From the NCBI GenBank assembly GCA_963576565.1, contig OY755038.1:205379013-205443012 (forward strand): DNA of 64,000 bases, written 5' to 3'. The translations under genes and the position numbers were made by a program. Below are positions 46,082 through 58,570 of the stretch, piece after piece. The stretch's first letter is position 1; each line of letters opens with the position of its first letter. Under the pieces are notes generated by a model. It saw nothing but the letters and a program-made list of their open reading frames with translations, was not told the DNA's origin and ran no database searches. Source of the DNA: Aspidapion aeneum (taxonomy: Eukaryota; Arthropoda; Insecta; Coleoptera; Brentidae).

Positions 46082-47172
46082 TGATTGCTATTTTGTAAAG
46101 TATTTTGTTGATTTCTTGAATTTGAACTTTGATTTGAAATAGTTGTATTGAAAGCAGAAGGTGAATTAAAATTATTAAAACTGTTTCTCTGAAAACTGTT
46201 CTGTTGAGAATTACGCGTAGTTTGAGGTTGTCTAGGGGTTTGATTTTGCCTACTAAAACTGGGCATTTGCACTACAGATTCGAGCGCAACGCAATGATTT
46301 TCTATAAACGTGTAAAGATCAGTGTAGGACGGAATTTCTGAATTGTTTTTCTCTCTACTATAGTAAAGTTCGAAATCAGTCCTCATCTTGACTTCAAGTT
46401 TTGAGAGCATCATGTTAAAAGTAAGAAAGTCCCATTCTTTTGTAGGAAAACCAAGCTCATTTAAGATGGCTAGATTCTCAGAAAATGTATCCAACATGGA
46501 ACGTAATTCTTTCCCAGAACTGGATTTAGTTGAAAGAAAGTTAATAGCATTCAAAGCGGTAGTAGCAATAATTCGTTTATTTTGATACCTCTTTACTAAG
46601 GTTTCATACGCAATGTGATAATTGCTATCTGCGAGGGGAATGGTTTTTACTAGAGAAAGGGCTTCATTCAGAACAGAACTCCGCAATTGTTGAAATTTCT
46701 CTATATCACTTAAATCAGAATTTTGATGTACCATTACTTTAAATAAGTCAAACCAGTGTTGCCAGCTTTTATAATTACCATCGAAAATTGGCAACCTTGG
46801 TTGTGGAAATGATCTTGTATTTGACCTCTGAACAATATTTTGTTGGTTAGGGTTGCTCACGTAATTGACAGGGTTGGCCCTAAAAAGGTCGTAGTAAATA
46901 CCCTTACATTCATAATAAAGGTTGTCAAAGTCTTTTCTAGTTTTATCCTGCTCGTCAAATGAAAGTTTAAACTCTTCGAGAGAGCCAATAATTTGGTTAT
47001 GAAAATTATAGAATTGAGCATGACATTCTTCGACGTCTTCATATCTGGATTTAAACAAAAAGTGAAGCGCTGTATCCGAGTTCGCTTTCAAAGCTACCTC
47101 GTGAGCTTCCGCCATTTGGTTGAAGCTCAAAAGCCTTATGTCGCAAAGTTTTTTCTGTTTTTGCGTAGACAT
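46082..47172 (-). pseudogene. BEL/Pao copy 3: Gag N-terminal and DUF1759 region
   Basis: Begins MSTQKQKKLCDIRLL. It has the DUF1759 motifs PQPRLPIFDGNYKSW and HWFDLFKVMV, IAYETLVKRYQNKR and ELRSMLDTFSENLA, then a Q/N/S-rich linker (residues about 300-363) before the LINE joint. It is the parallel of the Gag of copy 2 and shows what copy 2 lost. Confidence 0.92.
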
Positions 47173-47904
47173 TTTTGTTTTTGAAAGTTAATTTGTTTTT
47201 AAAATTACCCAAAAAAATGCTTAAAATATAGATTAAAATATAACCCGAATTTTAGCAAAAATTAAACAATTTTATTATTTTAATTTTATTAACTTTTTTC
47301 GAAAATTTTGAAATGAAATGTTTGTAAGTTTGTCTGTATGTTATTATTTGAACATATCCTTTAAAAAAAACTTTTATGTCTCACCAAGGATTGAACCCCG
47401 CACCTCTCGATTCCAAGTCGCACACTCTGTGCATACGACTAGCGGTCCTGTTGAAAGTTTTTAAGAAAATCGGTATTCGAAGCGGTATGACCCTGGTGAC
47501 GGCGACACTTGCACCTGCGCGTTAACGCGACACCTGTAAAATCGATAATTAAAGAAAAGTAGATGGAAGAACCGCCTTAAAATTTCACTTTCGGCGTATT
47601 GACGCCACTTTTACTGAAAATGTAATGAACAAAGCGATCAACTTTCTTTGATGAACTAGTAAACTATACGAAATATGTGCATTGGCTATAGCTATTTTTG
47701 AAACGTAATGAATACTTCGGTCAACTTTTAGGAAAATATGTCCAACCGGTGTGAATCAATGGCGTGATTACCGATAAGCCGACTCACTTTTGGAAATGAA
47801 ATTTTGAAAATATATGGAAATTTGGAATTTTTGTAGGAAATTGGTGAACCACAGGAGTCTAGGTAGTTTGGAAAACTATTAATTTGGAGAGAAGGACCAT
47901 CAAA
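47173..47904 (-). other. 5' leader of BEL/Pao copy 3
   Basis: A 730-bp leader, long for this family. Just inside the LTR a TGGTCCTTCTCTCC may be the primer-binding site. It contains the tRNA-like segment below. Confidence 0.55.
47379..47455 (-). ncRNA. tRNA-like segment (B box) in the BEL leader
   Basis: On the minus strand a perfect B box GGTTCAATCC (47397-47388) is preceded by a GACTTGGAATCGAG stretch like a Ser/Leu tRNA anticodon arm and a poor A box (GCTAGTCGTATG). It does not fold as a full tRNA. A captured tRNA-derived SINE head is likely. Confidence 0.4.
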
Positions 47905-48315
47905 TGTGCGTGCAAGTAGTGAAAAATAATGGAATTTCCTTCGACAGGTCGCCGGTTTGGCTTTACAAGCACATTTAAAAATAATTGTCGGTATTGACGA
48001 TTGAAAATGGAAAGTTACGATACATATGGAATTTTATATGAAAAGGCACCTACCTCGGACTCTCTTGCGGCTCCAGTCAACGTTTAAACGTCCAGTTTTT
48101 CACCTCAAAATTCACTTTTTCGGGAACGTGATTTTTCTAGTGTCTTGTTGTGACGGTGGTTCTTTGCACACTCATGGCGGCGCTGCTTCTCCTCCCACGT
48201 GTGCGGTGCCGTGAAAACCCATATGCATATGTAAGAGCGCGAAAATTTAAATTATTTTAAACGCGCAAAAAAGGAAAAGAAAATGAAAATAGGAAATTCA
48301 TTGCTTGCACCAACA
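47905..48315 (-). repeat. 5' LTR of BEL/Pao copy 3
   Basis: 411 bp, partner of 39523-39933; followed on the plus side by the GATAC duplication. Confidence 0.95.
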
Positions 48316-48484
48316 GATACTATTAGAATGTTAGAAAATTATTTTTTAATTTTTAGTGCATTTTATAAAAGCTTGTGACTAAAATTTTTTTACCAATGTT
48401 TAAAGGATTTGAATAATATTTAAGTTTTAAAGTAGTAAAATATGCGGAATATAGTTTTGCAATGCCTTATTTAAAATTTTGAGG

Positions 48485-48940
48485 TTTTTTATTTTTTTCT
48501 CATGGTTTTATCATAGTTCCTATCAGCCTTTACATTTATAGGGGACAAAAGTAAATTATAAATTTGGTGTTTTTAAATTTTTTTCTATAGTTTTATCATA
48601 GTTCCGATTAGTCTTCCAAAGCTCAGCTCTCTAGCGCCTCTGGAAGTGGGCAATGTTGATTTTATATAAATTTACATTTATAGGGAAGGGAAGTAAATTA
48701 AAATTTTGAAGTTTTTGAATTTTTTTCTATAATTCTATCATAGTTCCTATCGGTCTTCCAAAGCTCAGCTCTCTAGTGTTTCTGCAAGTGGACAATGTTA
48801 CTTTATATTAATAGGGAAGGGAAGTAAATTAAAATTTTGGGTTTTTTTCCAGGGTTTGGTCATAATTTCTATCAGTCTGCCAAATTTCAGCTTTGTAGCA
48901 TGTCTAGAAGTACAGTGAATTTTTTGAAATTTCGTTATTA
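48485..48940. repeat. Decayed tandem repeat, unit about 130-140 bp, 3-4 copies
   Basis: Units carry TTATCATAGTTCC, CTTCCAAAGCTCAGCTCTCTAG and GGGAAGGGAAGTAAATTA blocks in the same order, with divergence increasing outwards. Confidence 0.85.
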
Positions 48941-49650
48941 CTTTACTACTGTATGGAAGTCTATGAAACTTGGAGGGGTTGTTAATCCTATAAAGATCTA
49001 CGTCTGCGCAAAGTTTGAGTTTCGTAATTCATTCGCAAGTAGATTTTTAGATAGGCCAAATCTGGGCTGAAATGTTTCAAGAAAAGATGGTACGCGAACT
49101 TGGCGAAGCAGTGCCGTGCCCTCAGATTTGTCTAGACTAAATATGTAAGCGCCCGCACTCAGATTTAGATCACCCTGTGGTACAATCAACAAGATTAGTG
49201 ATTTTATTAGCCCTAAATGACCTAAGGGCATTAAAAGGGGCAGTAAAATAAAAAAAAAATTAAAAGCTTCGTTTTTAAAAAATACACAGTTATTTTTTTC
49301 TAACATAATTTGTCTCTTTAATTTTAAAAGGCAATTTATAATATTTTCGCCGTGTTCTTCGAGCCGTATGCAAAGGATGCTCTTAAAACGAGCCAATAAA
49401 GTTCTTTGTTGGCTTCTAAAAGCATTTGTTTTTAAGGGCCTGCAAACCAAAATTTCATATGGGATTTTAAAAAAATATTATTTGAACTTTTTTGTGTATT
49501 ATTATTTTTGTACATTTTCTTTGGAAAAACCGCATCTTTTTTTTTAATGAAGCTAATTTAACATTTTTCGTGCTTGATTCTTCAATACCTAAAAAATTTA
49601 TAAATTAATTATGTTTTATTTAAATAGATTAACTTTTTGTATCTTGTAAC
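48941..49650. other. No feature accepted
   Basis: A 150-codon minus frame (49450-48998) has no recognisable motif; see rejected items. Confidence 0.4.
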
Positions 49651-49658
49651 CTGGATAA

Positions 49659-50318
49659 TGAGGGTGTCTCAACTTAAAGGCAACAGAGGTGTTTTTGAGT
49701 ATTTTTCGTGCAAATTTGGAGAAACGCTCGGACACGTCGATTTTGTTAGCGAGGGGGACACTTTTTCGCTTGAAATTTTTGTAGCACGCACCTTTTCAAG
49801 CGGTATACTTTACCACTATATTTTGAATAGGGAAAGTGGGTATAGTGATACCTTGTTTTAAAGGACTTTTGAATGTCTTTACAACCGAGAAAAAATTTCA
49901 AAAATCTATCCATCCATCGTTGCCTTTAAATTTTCAAATTTAACATGGACTGATAAAATAAAAACTTAATCAGAATTTTATATTTAATTTTTATTTTATC
50001 ATTCTATGTTAAGTTTGAAAATTTAAAAACAAATATCTCAAAAACTAATCAATGGATTTTTAAAAATTTTACACGGTTGTAAAGATATTCAAGAGAACTT
50101 TAAAACAAGTTATCACTAGACCCACTTTGCCCATTCAAAATATAGGGGTAAAGTCGAGGGTAAAGTATACCCCTTGAAGATGGTGCGTGCTACAAAAATT
50201 TAAAAATATCCAAAAAGTGTCTCCTTCGCAAACAAAATCGATGTGTCCGAGCGTTTCTCCAATTTCGCACGAAAAATACCCAAAAATACCTCCGTTACCT
50301 TGAAGTTGGGACACCCTG
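49659..50318. mobile_element. Palindromic MITE with GGGTGTCYCAACTT ends
   Basis: Two arms of about 300 bp are inverted around 49990. Outer ends are AGGGTGTCTCAACTTAAAGG and CAAGTTGGGACACCCTG-like; the right end is followed by TA and the left by TAATG. Such CAGGGTGTCCCAA ends suit mariner-type MITEs. Short frames in it are palindrome by-products. Confidence 0.8.
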
Positions 50319-50631
50319 TATAGAGATTTCTATCATACGACATATTAAGGATGTCTTTAATATATATTTCCGTAAATATGGTAGGTCTAACACCAGTGGC
50401 GGATTCAGGATTTTCGTATGAATAGCATAGTTTCTTCAAGATTTTTTGTTATAATTTTTCGATCCTTAATTTCATCCTTAATTTGGAATTGTTGTTTATG
50501 GTTTTCAGTAAAATCTAGCAGTATAACACCTTGGGTATTTAAAAATTATCATTGAAATTCGCTTTTTGTGATTAGCAAATTTTAACGCATAAAGGTAATC
50601 TCACGCTTTCAGACGTTGATACTTGAGACTA

Positions 50632-51263
50632 CCGTAAAACGAGGTTACTTTGCTCCACTTTTTTGAGTTAATTCGAAAAATTCAAAGAAATAACCAAAAA
50701 TTATACCATAAAAAATGTTTTTTTTGGTTTTAATGAAAAATACATGGTATAGGTAATTAACAAAGGACATTTTATTACAAAATACTTAGTATTTTAAATA
50801 TGATGATAACTTGAAAAGTGGAGCAAAGTTTCCCATAGTCCGAGGTTACTTTGCCCCACTTTAGAAAATATGAAAAAAAACATTGGTGTTTTATATGTTG
50901 GCGCAAACTACACCCAATATTTAGTTAGCTTGTCCCCAAACATTCAAAATGGTAAATAAAAAATAAAAATACTGGTTTTTTAAGTTTTTATTGCATAGAA
51001 ATCGATAACTGCACTAGACACCAAATTTTTCAAGGTCAAACTTTAAAGGAATTTTAAGCTGCACTTCACTCTGGTATTAACTCGAAACGACTAAGCGGAA
51101 AACAGCGGCTACCGCGTCTTTGAAAAGTCAAATTCGCAGCGGAAAATTTATACGTGGCGGCGTTGTGGTGCATGCGCAGATTTTTAATATGGAATATCTA
51201 AGAACTTTTTTTCGCAATGGAGCAAAGTAGGACCAGGGGGAGCAAAGTAACCTCGTTTTACGG
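50632..51263. mobile_element. Mariner-like MITE, intact, 25-bp perfect inverted ends
   Basis: CCGTAAAACGAGGTTACTTT...AAAGTAACCTCGTTTTACGG with TA on both sides (50630-50631 and 51264-51265). 632 bp, no frame. It is the intact sister of 16238-19534. Confidence 0.94.
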
Positions 51264-51413
51264 TACGTCTAATTTAAGTTTATACCTTACCTAATAGTGA
51301 GAACACACAATTATAAAATCTAACTTGCTTAGTTGAGTGAATACCCTGGAAACTACCGTTCTTGTACTGCAGCTTTAACAGTGTGTAGAAGTTTAAAATA
51401 AATTATACCTACG

Positions 51414-51487
51414 TGTTTAATAGCTCAATTGGTGAGGCGTTGGCGTACATAGCCAGAATTCCCCAGTTCGAGTCCCGGCTGAGAATA
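51414..51487 (+). ncRNA. tRNA-like segment with A and B boxes
   Basis: A box TAGCTCAATTGGT at 51421-51433 and B box GTTCGAGTCCC at 51466-51476, with about normal tRNA spacing. The acceptor and T stems do not pair, so it is a tRNA pseudogene or SINE head, not a working tRNA gene. Confidence 0.55.
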
Positions 51488-51862
51488 AGAAACTTCCTTT
51501 TTAATTTTTCGTTCTTTTATTTTACCACAAGTTGGCAGTTTTTATTTATGGTATTTAAATGTTGGAGCTTATTGTTAAAATTCAGTAATTTTTTTTCTCG
51601 TATTTACATGAATTACCTCATATGTTAGCACTTTGTAATCTGTGTCTTATCACATTTTGGCACAATTTTGATGATATTAACCGAGTTGCTGTTCTCGGAT
51701 TACTGTACCTACTCCATAGAATAGAATAGAATCGTTTATTTTCCCAAAGGCAATTTAGTGATTTTAGTCAAAAAAACCGTTTCTTATAAAAACTAAGAAG
51801 ACATATTATTTAAAAATTAAAAAAACGCACTACAGATACATAAGTAACAAACAATAATTTAC

Positions 51863-52130
51863 TAGGGGCTTATTGCAATAGTACCAGGCACTAATTGTGC
51901 CGGGTACTATTCTGACAGATTCACATTGAAAACTAACAGTTGATCTTTCAAAATTGACATACCAAAGTCGAATTTATAAATCCAGTCGTTTATTTTCCAT
52001 TAATAGTGGCGGCACTATTAATTTTGGCTCTTATAATACACAAAGGCCTAATTTTGAAAGAAGACAGTTCTTATAATGCAAAAATGTGCCCGTCACAATT
52101 ATTGCCTGGCTTTATTGCAATAGGTCCTTA
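51863..52130. mobile_element. MITE with TTATTGCAATA inverted ends
   Basis: TAGGGGCTTATTGCAATAGT...CAATAGGTCCTTA with inner CCAGGCA/TGCCTGG and AATTGTG/CACAATT blocks inverted. 268 bp; class unknown. Confidence 0.7.
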
Positions 52131-53276
52131 ATATCATTCAGTACATTAAAACTTCATTGAAGTCATAAAAAAATTAATCAATTAAATTTATTAGTATTAC
52201 TTACATATTTAATGTTGTTTGGTAACTGAATAAATATTTTGCATCCCAATATTGTAGGAGCTTTTGAATTTTGAATTGAGCCTATGAGGTTGCAAGAGTC
52301 CCGGAGCTCCTTCCTTACAACACCGGCAGTCATAAGCAGTCTATTTGTACAAAAAGTGACAGCAAAATAAATTGTCACCTTAAACCTCCCGGTTGTCTTA
52401 CCCATTGGTCATAGTATGAATGTTCCTTCAAAGTTATAAATTGCATGTGGAATTTTTGGTTGACGCAATTTAGTTTAAACAATTACACAAACATCATAAT
52501 GAATTCGTTGTTCTGGGTTCCTCGGCTAAAAACTAGATTAACGTTGCCCCGCAGAAATCGAAGTAATTTCGGGGTTTGCGATAATTGACCAATAGAACGG
52601 CTCTATGCTGGACTTTTGCGAGGACGGGGGAGTTAAGTGTCATGCAAAAGTAGGAACGTGGATGCGGAACAGTGAAGGTGACGATGGCTTTTTAGGGGTC
52701 GTGGCATTCGGTTTTTTAGGGTTTGAAAATTAAGCATCTCAAGTGGCCCAGGCCAGAGAATCCGAAGGGCTACAAAAGGGTGATAGCCAAGTCAACGGGG
52801 CGTAAATAAGTGTAGTTTCTACGAAAAAAATAAGTGCAGTGCCGGTTATCAAATTAAAAGTAAATAAATTATATCTGTATTATCGATCTATATAAATCAG
52901 AACCCAAAGTAATTATTATAGCAATTTTTAACCCAAACCAATATCCTGTTTCCTCTGCACAGCGTTTCTCATCCCTGGATTTTTTACCCTTAGCGGAACG
53001 ATCCCGAAGGACCAGCGAACCGTCGCGGCTTCTGCCAACCCTGCTGACACAATCCGGGCGTTGAAAGTGGTCAGGATGTAATTGCAAGACCGCACAATGT
53101 GACAATAGGATATGATAGCCGGTGGCTCTAAATGGATTTAATTATTTTATTTCTGATTTAAAGCCAGACCATTTTAGAGTAGACTGTCCCCACAGGCACA
53201 ATCCATACCGTAACTCAGATTACACCTTAGCATACGCCAGCAAACAGTTGATTATAATTCGTTACCTTAGTGTAGA
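52131..53276. other. Less repetitive region, no gene assigned
   Basis: Locally higher in GC and CpG (52500-53100) and without recognised repeats. It could be a host promoter region for the candidate exon that follows. Confidence 0.3.
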
Positions 53277-53467
53277 ATGCCACACGTTTTTGTGAGCTGG
53301 ACCTTTAAGAGGCTTTACGGCTCTAAGCTATGTCGACTGGTTGGATCCGATCCGAAGCAACTTTTTGGAGCGCAACTCTATGGCACTGTTACTCAAACAC
53401 AGCTTAGGTATACACACAGCAAATTACAGCTCAACAATAAAACAATTGAATGGTTTTTGAAGCATTT
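53277..53467 (+). CDS. Candidate first coding exon of an unknown host gene
   Basis: ATG at 53277 opens 63 codons followed by TTTG/GTAAGT, a good splice donor at 53468 by position of the GT (frame would close with a stop just after, if unspliced). The peptide begins MPHVFVSWTFKRLYGSK and is rich in Arg/Lys with few acidic residues, compatible with a mitochondrial presequence. The stretch is not seen elsewhere in the window and is richer in GC than its surroundings. I do not recognise the protein, and no following exon was found. It may be spurious. Confidence 0.25.
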
Positions 53468-55053
53468 GTAAGTTAAGCCCATTGATCATTTTGGGTTAAC
53501 GTCACAAATAGATCAGCTCACGCGTTGACATATCGTGGATGACAAACAAAGTGTTGTTTACATTAACATGCATGTACCTAGTTATTAGAGTTTTGTTTTT
53601 AATTTTTTGTAAAAGCGGAAACATTTTTTTGGGGTGGTGGGTTGCTTAAATAAGGGAGATAGAAACAAAGTTCGATTATTTAAAAGTTTCGGTGTTTTAC
53701 AAGAATCCCTTAAAAGAGGAGAATCACGTAATTCCTGTCTTAAATAACATTTTTCAACAGAAAAAAGTGTTAATGTTAATAAATGTGTTTTAAGGCAGAT
53801 TAACCTAAAAATGTAGTCAACAATGCATTTAGTACTTAATTTGCTTAACGCCAGTTTCTAATTGTACAAAACCACTAACAGTAGGGTGCTTTTGATCAGG
53901 CGTTTTGCCAGTCTGTAACCTTTAATTTTATTCTGCGCAGGCGCACCAGCGCCAGCGCTCTGCTGCTATTAGTAGTAGTAGTTCAGTAATTTGCGAATAG
54001 ATGGCGTTTTTTATAGCAATGGAGATTAAGGCACTAAATTTTCAGCGCCATCTATTCGTGTAGTACAGAAATTTTCCGTATCTTTGATGGTACTTTAAGG
54101 ACACTATGTACATTTCTATCATATGAATTAAACAAAAAAAAATGTATGTGGTATCAATTTAGGATTTTTTAAAATTTATATACAGTGCTTTTGGTCAGGT
54201 GATAGCTAGTTTAACGTACGTTTTCTTCCTGAGGTACTTTTACTACTAACGTCACCCCTGAAATGCTACTTAGGTTAGGTTATTAAAAGCTCTTTACACT
54301 AATTTTCGGGAAAGTTGCAAGGTTAAATTTTACCAATGTTTTTTATTTGATTTTATAAAGGTATTATTAGCAAAAAAATGTATTGGATGTCTTAACAGTA
54401 TTTTATGGAGCAGAGGGATAAAAATAACAGAGACTTGTTGCATAACAAAATAATACAAAACCAAAATGGAAAGTGTCGAAATGGATGATATAATATCAAT
54501 ATGAATATTTTGAGTAGAGTAGGTCCGAGAATGGCAACCAATAGGGACGTGCTAAACTGGAATGGCAACAGTCAATCCAAAGATAAATGAGTCAAAACAA
54601 CCTGACAGGATCGAAGGAGGTGGAGAATAGGCATCGAACAACGTAGAAACACGTTCTAAAAAGACATAGTAGTAGTATTATTACTACCAACCTGTTCTAA
54701 ATTCATTCAGAGAGCCTCAAATTACAGAGGAAGGAAATGCAGTCCTTTATCTGTTTCCTCAAAATTTTAGCTGTCACCCGGAAGCTGCCTATATTCGAAT
54801 AGAACCCCTAAATCCTTTTTATGACTAAAGGTCTTTAAAAAGTGGTTATTCGACAGTTTCATAATATATGGTTTTTAATTTTCAGGATAATAATTTTCCG
54901 AGAAAAATAGATCAGAAAGTTTCTTTACAAATAAGGGCTTTTAAAACAACAAATTATTAACAATATGTCTTAATTTTATAGTGTGCTTAAATTCAATTCT
55001 TTCAAATTCAAAAATCTCCAGTGCGGAAGACAAGGCATATGATCTAACCATAC
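53468..55053. other. No gene; small inverted repeat at 53990-54065
   Basis: CGAATAGATGGCG and CGCCATCTATTCG flank a 45-bp spacer. The rest is unassigned. Confidence 0.5.
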
Positions 55054-55060
55054 GATCTAA

Positions 55061-55632
55061 CAGGGCTATCAAAACGGACGGGCCACGATCCTCCACTTTG
55101 TTGACGTCACATCCGGGGCTGATTTTTTTTTTGATGGTCACGCCACGACTCAGCTGATGGTCTTTAATTTAAAAAAAAAGCCGATTTTGAGTTTGTTTTT
55201 ACTATATTCTTGCAGAACATTTTTTTTTTAAATGTATGGTAATCCTTAATTTTTCAGAGGCGCTTCATTAGCTCACACTAAAATTAAATTTAAAATAGAA
55301 GCAAATTTGACAAACACAGATGACAAAGTCAAATACATTTCAAATATAACAGTTGGCATGCGGTCCATGGCGGGTAATTTGAATTCAAAATAAGGTATGC
55401 TTAATCTTGAAGATTTAAACCTTTTAATCATCTTGCATCCTTACAAAAGTTTGGTAGAATATGAAGATGGTGTCTGAGAATATTTCACTGACATTTCGCG
55501 AAAATCTGTAGTGCCATTTTGAAAATATCATAAAAAAACTTCTGACCTCCCATAAGATCCAATGTAAAAGTCAGCCCCCGGAGAACAGCTGATTTTTTCA
55601 GGGTCGTGGCCTGTTTCTTTTTGTTGGCCTTG
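55061..55632 (+). mobile_element. P-like MITE copy D
   Basis: CAGGGCTATCAAAACGG...GTTGGCCTTG, flanked by GATCTAA (55054-55060) and GATCTAG (55633-55639). It is the uninterrupted sister of copy C, showing the empty T-run where the hairpin repeat inserted. Confidence 0.92.
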
Positions 55633-55979
55633 GATCTAGCAATGGAAAGGCGGTGAGCGAAAGAATTGCGTTGATGTGATAAGCGAATTTCAGACCTTAC
55701 CTTATTCGCTTGTAAGTTTTCTTCTTTTTCCAACTCTTTATTTATCGAATGCCATAAAAGAGGGAAGTAAATAATTTTGAAATAGACGGAAGTGACTCAA
55801 TAACACCAAAATCAACAGTAAATGGGTAATAACATCACTTTTTTAACTACCCATTTTGCATTTATTTTGGGAAGGTGTTTTATTTCAGATTTTTGAAATT
55901 TTTGCATCGTTTTTTTTTGTATTTATTATTTTATACAGCAAAAATTATCTGATCGAGATTTCTGTACGAAAATGATATA

Positions 55980-57203
55980 CAGTCGAACCTCTCTAACTCG
56001 AACCTCTATAACTCGAACCTCTCTATAACTCGAACCTTTTAAGGGCTCTGTAACGAAATAGCGCGTATCAAAACAGCGCGCTCATTTAAGCGCGTGTTCA
56101 AAATAGCGGCTATCAAAATAGCGCGTGTTCAAAATAGCGTGTATTATAGCAGCGCGTGATCAAAATAGCGCGTAGCATAATGGCACGGGTTCAAAATAGC
56201 GCGTATCAAAATAGCGCGTACCAAAACAGCGCGTATCAAAATGGCGCGTATCAAAACAGCGCGTATTCAAAATAGCGCGTGTTTAAAATAGCATGTGTTC
56301 AAAATAGCGCGTCTTAAAATAGCGTGTCTACAAATACCGCGTTTTGAAAGATCGCCATTACAAAGGTCGCTGTTACCAAATAGTTCGAGTAAGGGGTCTC
56401 TATAATATATTTTTTCAAAAAAAAAACTTTCCTGACTTTTTTCCCGGGATCCTAAAGGGTGTAACCAAACCGAACCGAACCGATTCAAACCCCACCGAAC
56501 TAAAATGAACCGAACCAAACCGAAACATTTTTTCAAAAAATTATTTCCCTAAATTAGCTTTCCGATCCTTATTTTCGTAGGTTTCTATTCTAACCTGTGA
56601 CTTGGGGACATTTTTTTTGGTGAAAAAAGGTCAGGGAGTTACTGGAAAAAACGTTTGGGTTCGGTTTGGTTCGGTTGGGTTTGGTTACACACCCTCTAGG
56701 ATCCCGGAAAAGAAGCCAGGGAAGTTTTTTTTTTCAAAAATATGTTAGAAAGAGACCCCTTAGTCGAACTATATGAATTGTGTTAAGTATAGCAAGCCAT
56801 CGATTTATTTAACGGTTAAGTAAGTATAACTTATCTGACCTTGCTCAAACTGAATATACCTAAGCAGACCTGATAGTTGCCATTTTGTACACGCGCTATT
56901 TTAATACGCGCTATTTTGAACACGCGCTATTATGAACACGCGCTATTTTGATACGCGCTATTTTGAACACGCGCTATTTTGAACACACGCTATTCTGATC
57001 ACGCTCTGTTTTGATACGCGCTATTTTGATACGCGCTATTTTGATACGCGCTATTTTGATACGCGCTATTTCGTTACAGAGCCCTTTTAAGTAGTCCCTG
57101 CACTTTTTATATGTATTTTAACTTGAATTTCTATAACTCGAACTCTCTATAACTCGAACTGTTTTGGTTGTCCCTTTGAGTTCGAGTTATAGAGATGCGA
57201 CTG
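55980..57203. mobile_element. Pogo/mariner-type MITE split by foldback element 2
   Basis: The left piece 55980-56035 (CAGTCGAACCTCTCTAACTCG) and right piece 57092-57203 (ending CGAGTTATAGAGATGCGACTG) form inverted ends with TA on both sides (55978-55979 and 57204-57205). ACTCGAACCTCTATA units are tandemly repeated within. Confidence 0.85.
56044..57083. mobile_element. Foldback element 2, tandem-repeat arms
   Basis: GGCTCTGTAACGAA...TTCGTTACAGAGCC with an 8-bp duplication CTTTTAAG (56036-56043 and 57084-57091). The left arm (56044-56370) is an array of AAAATAGCGCGTATC-like units; the right arm (56880-57083) is the inverse. The core carries the same TTCCCGGGATCCTAAAGGG and GAACCGAACC palindrome as foldback element 1. 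Arm units differ between the two elements (GCGCGTAT against GCGATGTAA) while the ends are conserved. No transposase. Confidence 0.92.
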
Positions 57204-57205
57204 TA

Positions 57206-58007
57206 TTTCTCTTCCAAAAATTTATAAATATCCAAGTAAAAGGCATTTCTCTACAAAAATCTTCTTTATCAACGTTGCGCCTACTAACCATATACATAAT
57301 ATTCCAATACCCACGGTAACTGCCCATTCATGATGCAAACATGAGGGCCTTGGGGTCTTTAAGCAAAAAAGACCTGATTGGTTACTTTCAAAGACATATG
57401 CATATTATTTCCATATAGTACGTATTATTGCAATACCTACCTTTCGATGCAGAATGCAAACATATTTGAAATAGCAATATCAATGGGAAGTCTATCCTTT
57501 TTGCGGTCCATAAGATAAAATGTCCTGATTGGTTATACTTTTACGCATGACTATTATTTTATTCTTGTATTCGTTACGTCAAATCATCGGCGTACAGTTG
57601 ACAAAAACTCTATCTATGTAAATTTGGTATCTGTGCAAATAGGTAACAGGGAGTATTTGAATATTACGTATATGCTGCTAACACGGCACCAGTCCCAGGG
57701 ATTTAAGGTAAACCCCATTTTTATAGGTACTTATAAACCCTATGTGTATAAGGTTTAGCCTCAAAGCATCAATGGCCGTGCTTAGCTCGCAAGCCAGTTG
57801 CATTTTCAAATGGAGCAAGGGTAAAGTGTCTCCTAAGAAAAATCATTGTCCACCTTGGTCAAAATCACACATAAAAAATCTCCTATAATTATTATGCTTT
57901 TAAAATTGTGACAAACAGAACAATAAACATAAAATAACATAAAAAAAATAACCTCAGACACCAATCTAATGATTTGAACATTTGAAAGTATAAAAATGTG
58001 GTTAATA
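57206..58007. other. No feature recognised
   Basis: Unassigned. Confidence 0.5.
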
Positions 58008-58566
<559 letters not shown>

Positions 58567-58570
58567 AAAA

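Larger units (their letters stand above)
39523..48315 (-). mobile_element. BEL/Pao retrotransposon copy 3, defective, with LINE insertion
   Basis: Two 411-bp LTRs (39523-39933 and 47905-48315) differ at about four positions (about 1%), flanked by a perfect 5-bp duplication GATAC (39518-39522 and 48316-48320). The element is on the minus strand. Its interior has a LINE in gag, several in-frame stops and an integrase deletion. Its Pol is related to copy 2 and distinct from the left-edge copy. Confidence 0.96.

Noticed and set aside
48998..49450. 150-codon minus-strand frame
   Set aside because: No recognisable domain, poor codon structure with long Phe/Leu runs from A/T tracts; no splice or promoter context. 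Treated as chance.
50390..50425. CAGTGGCGGATTCAGG, a hAT-like left end
   Set aside because: No matching right end or target duplication found.
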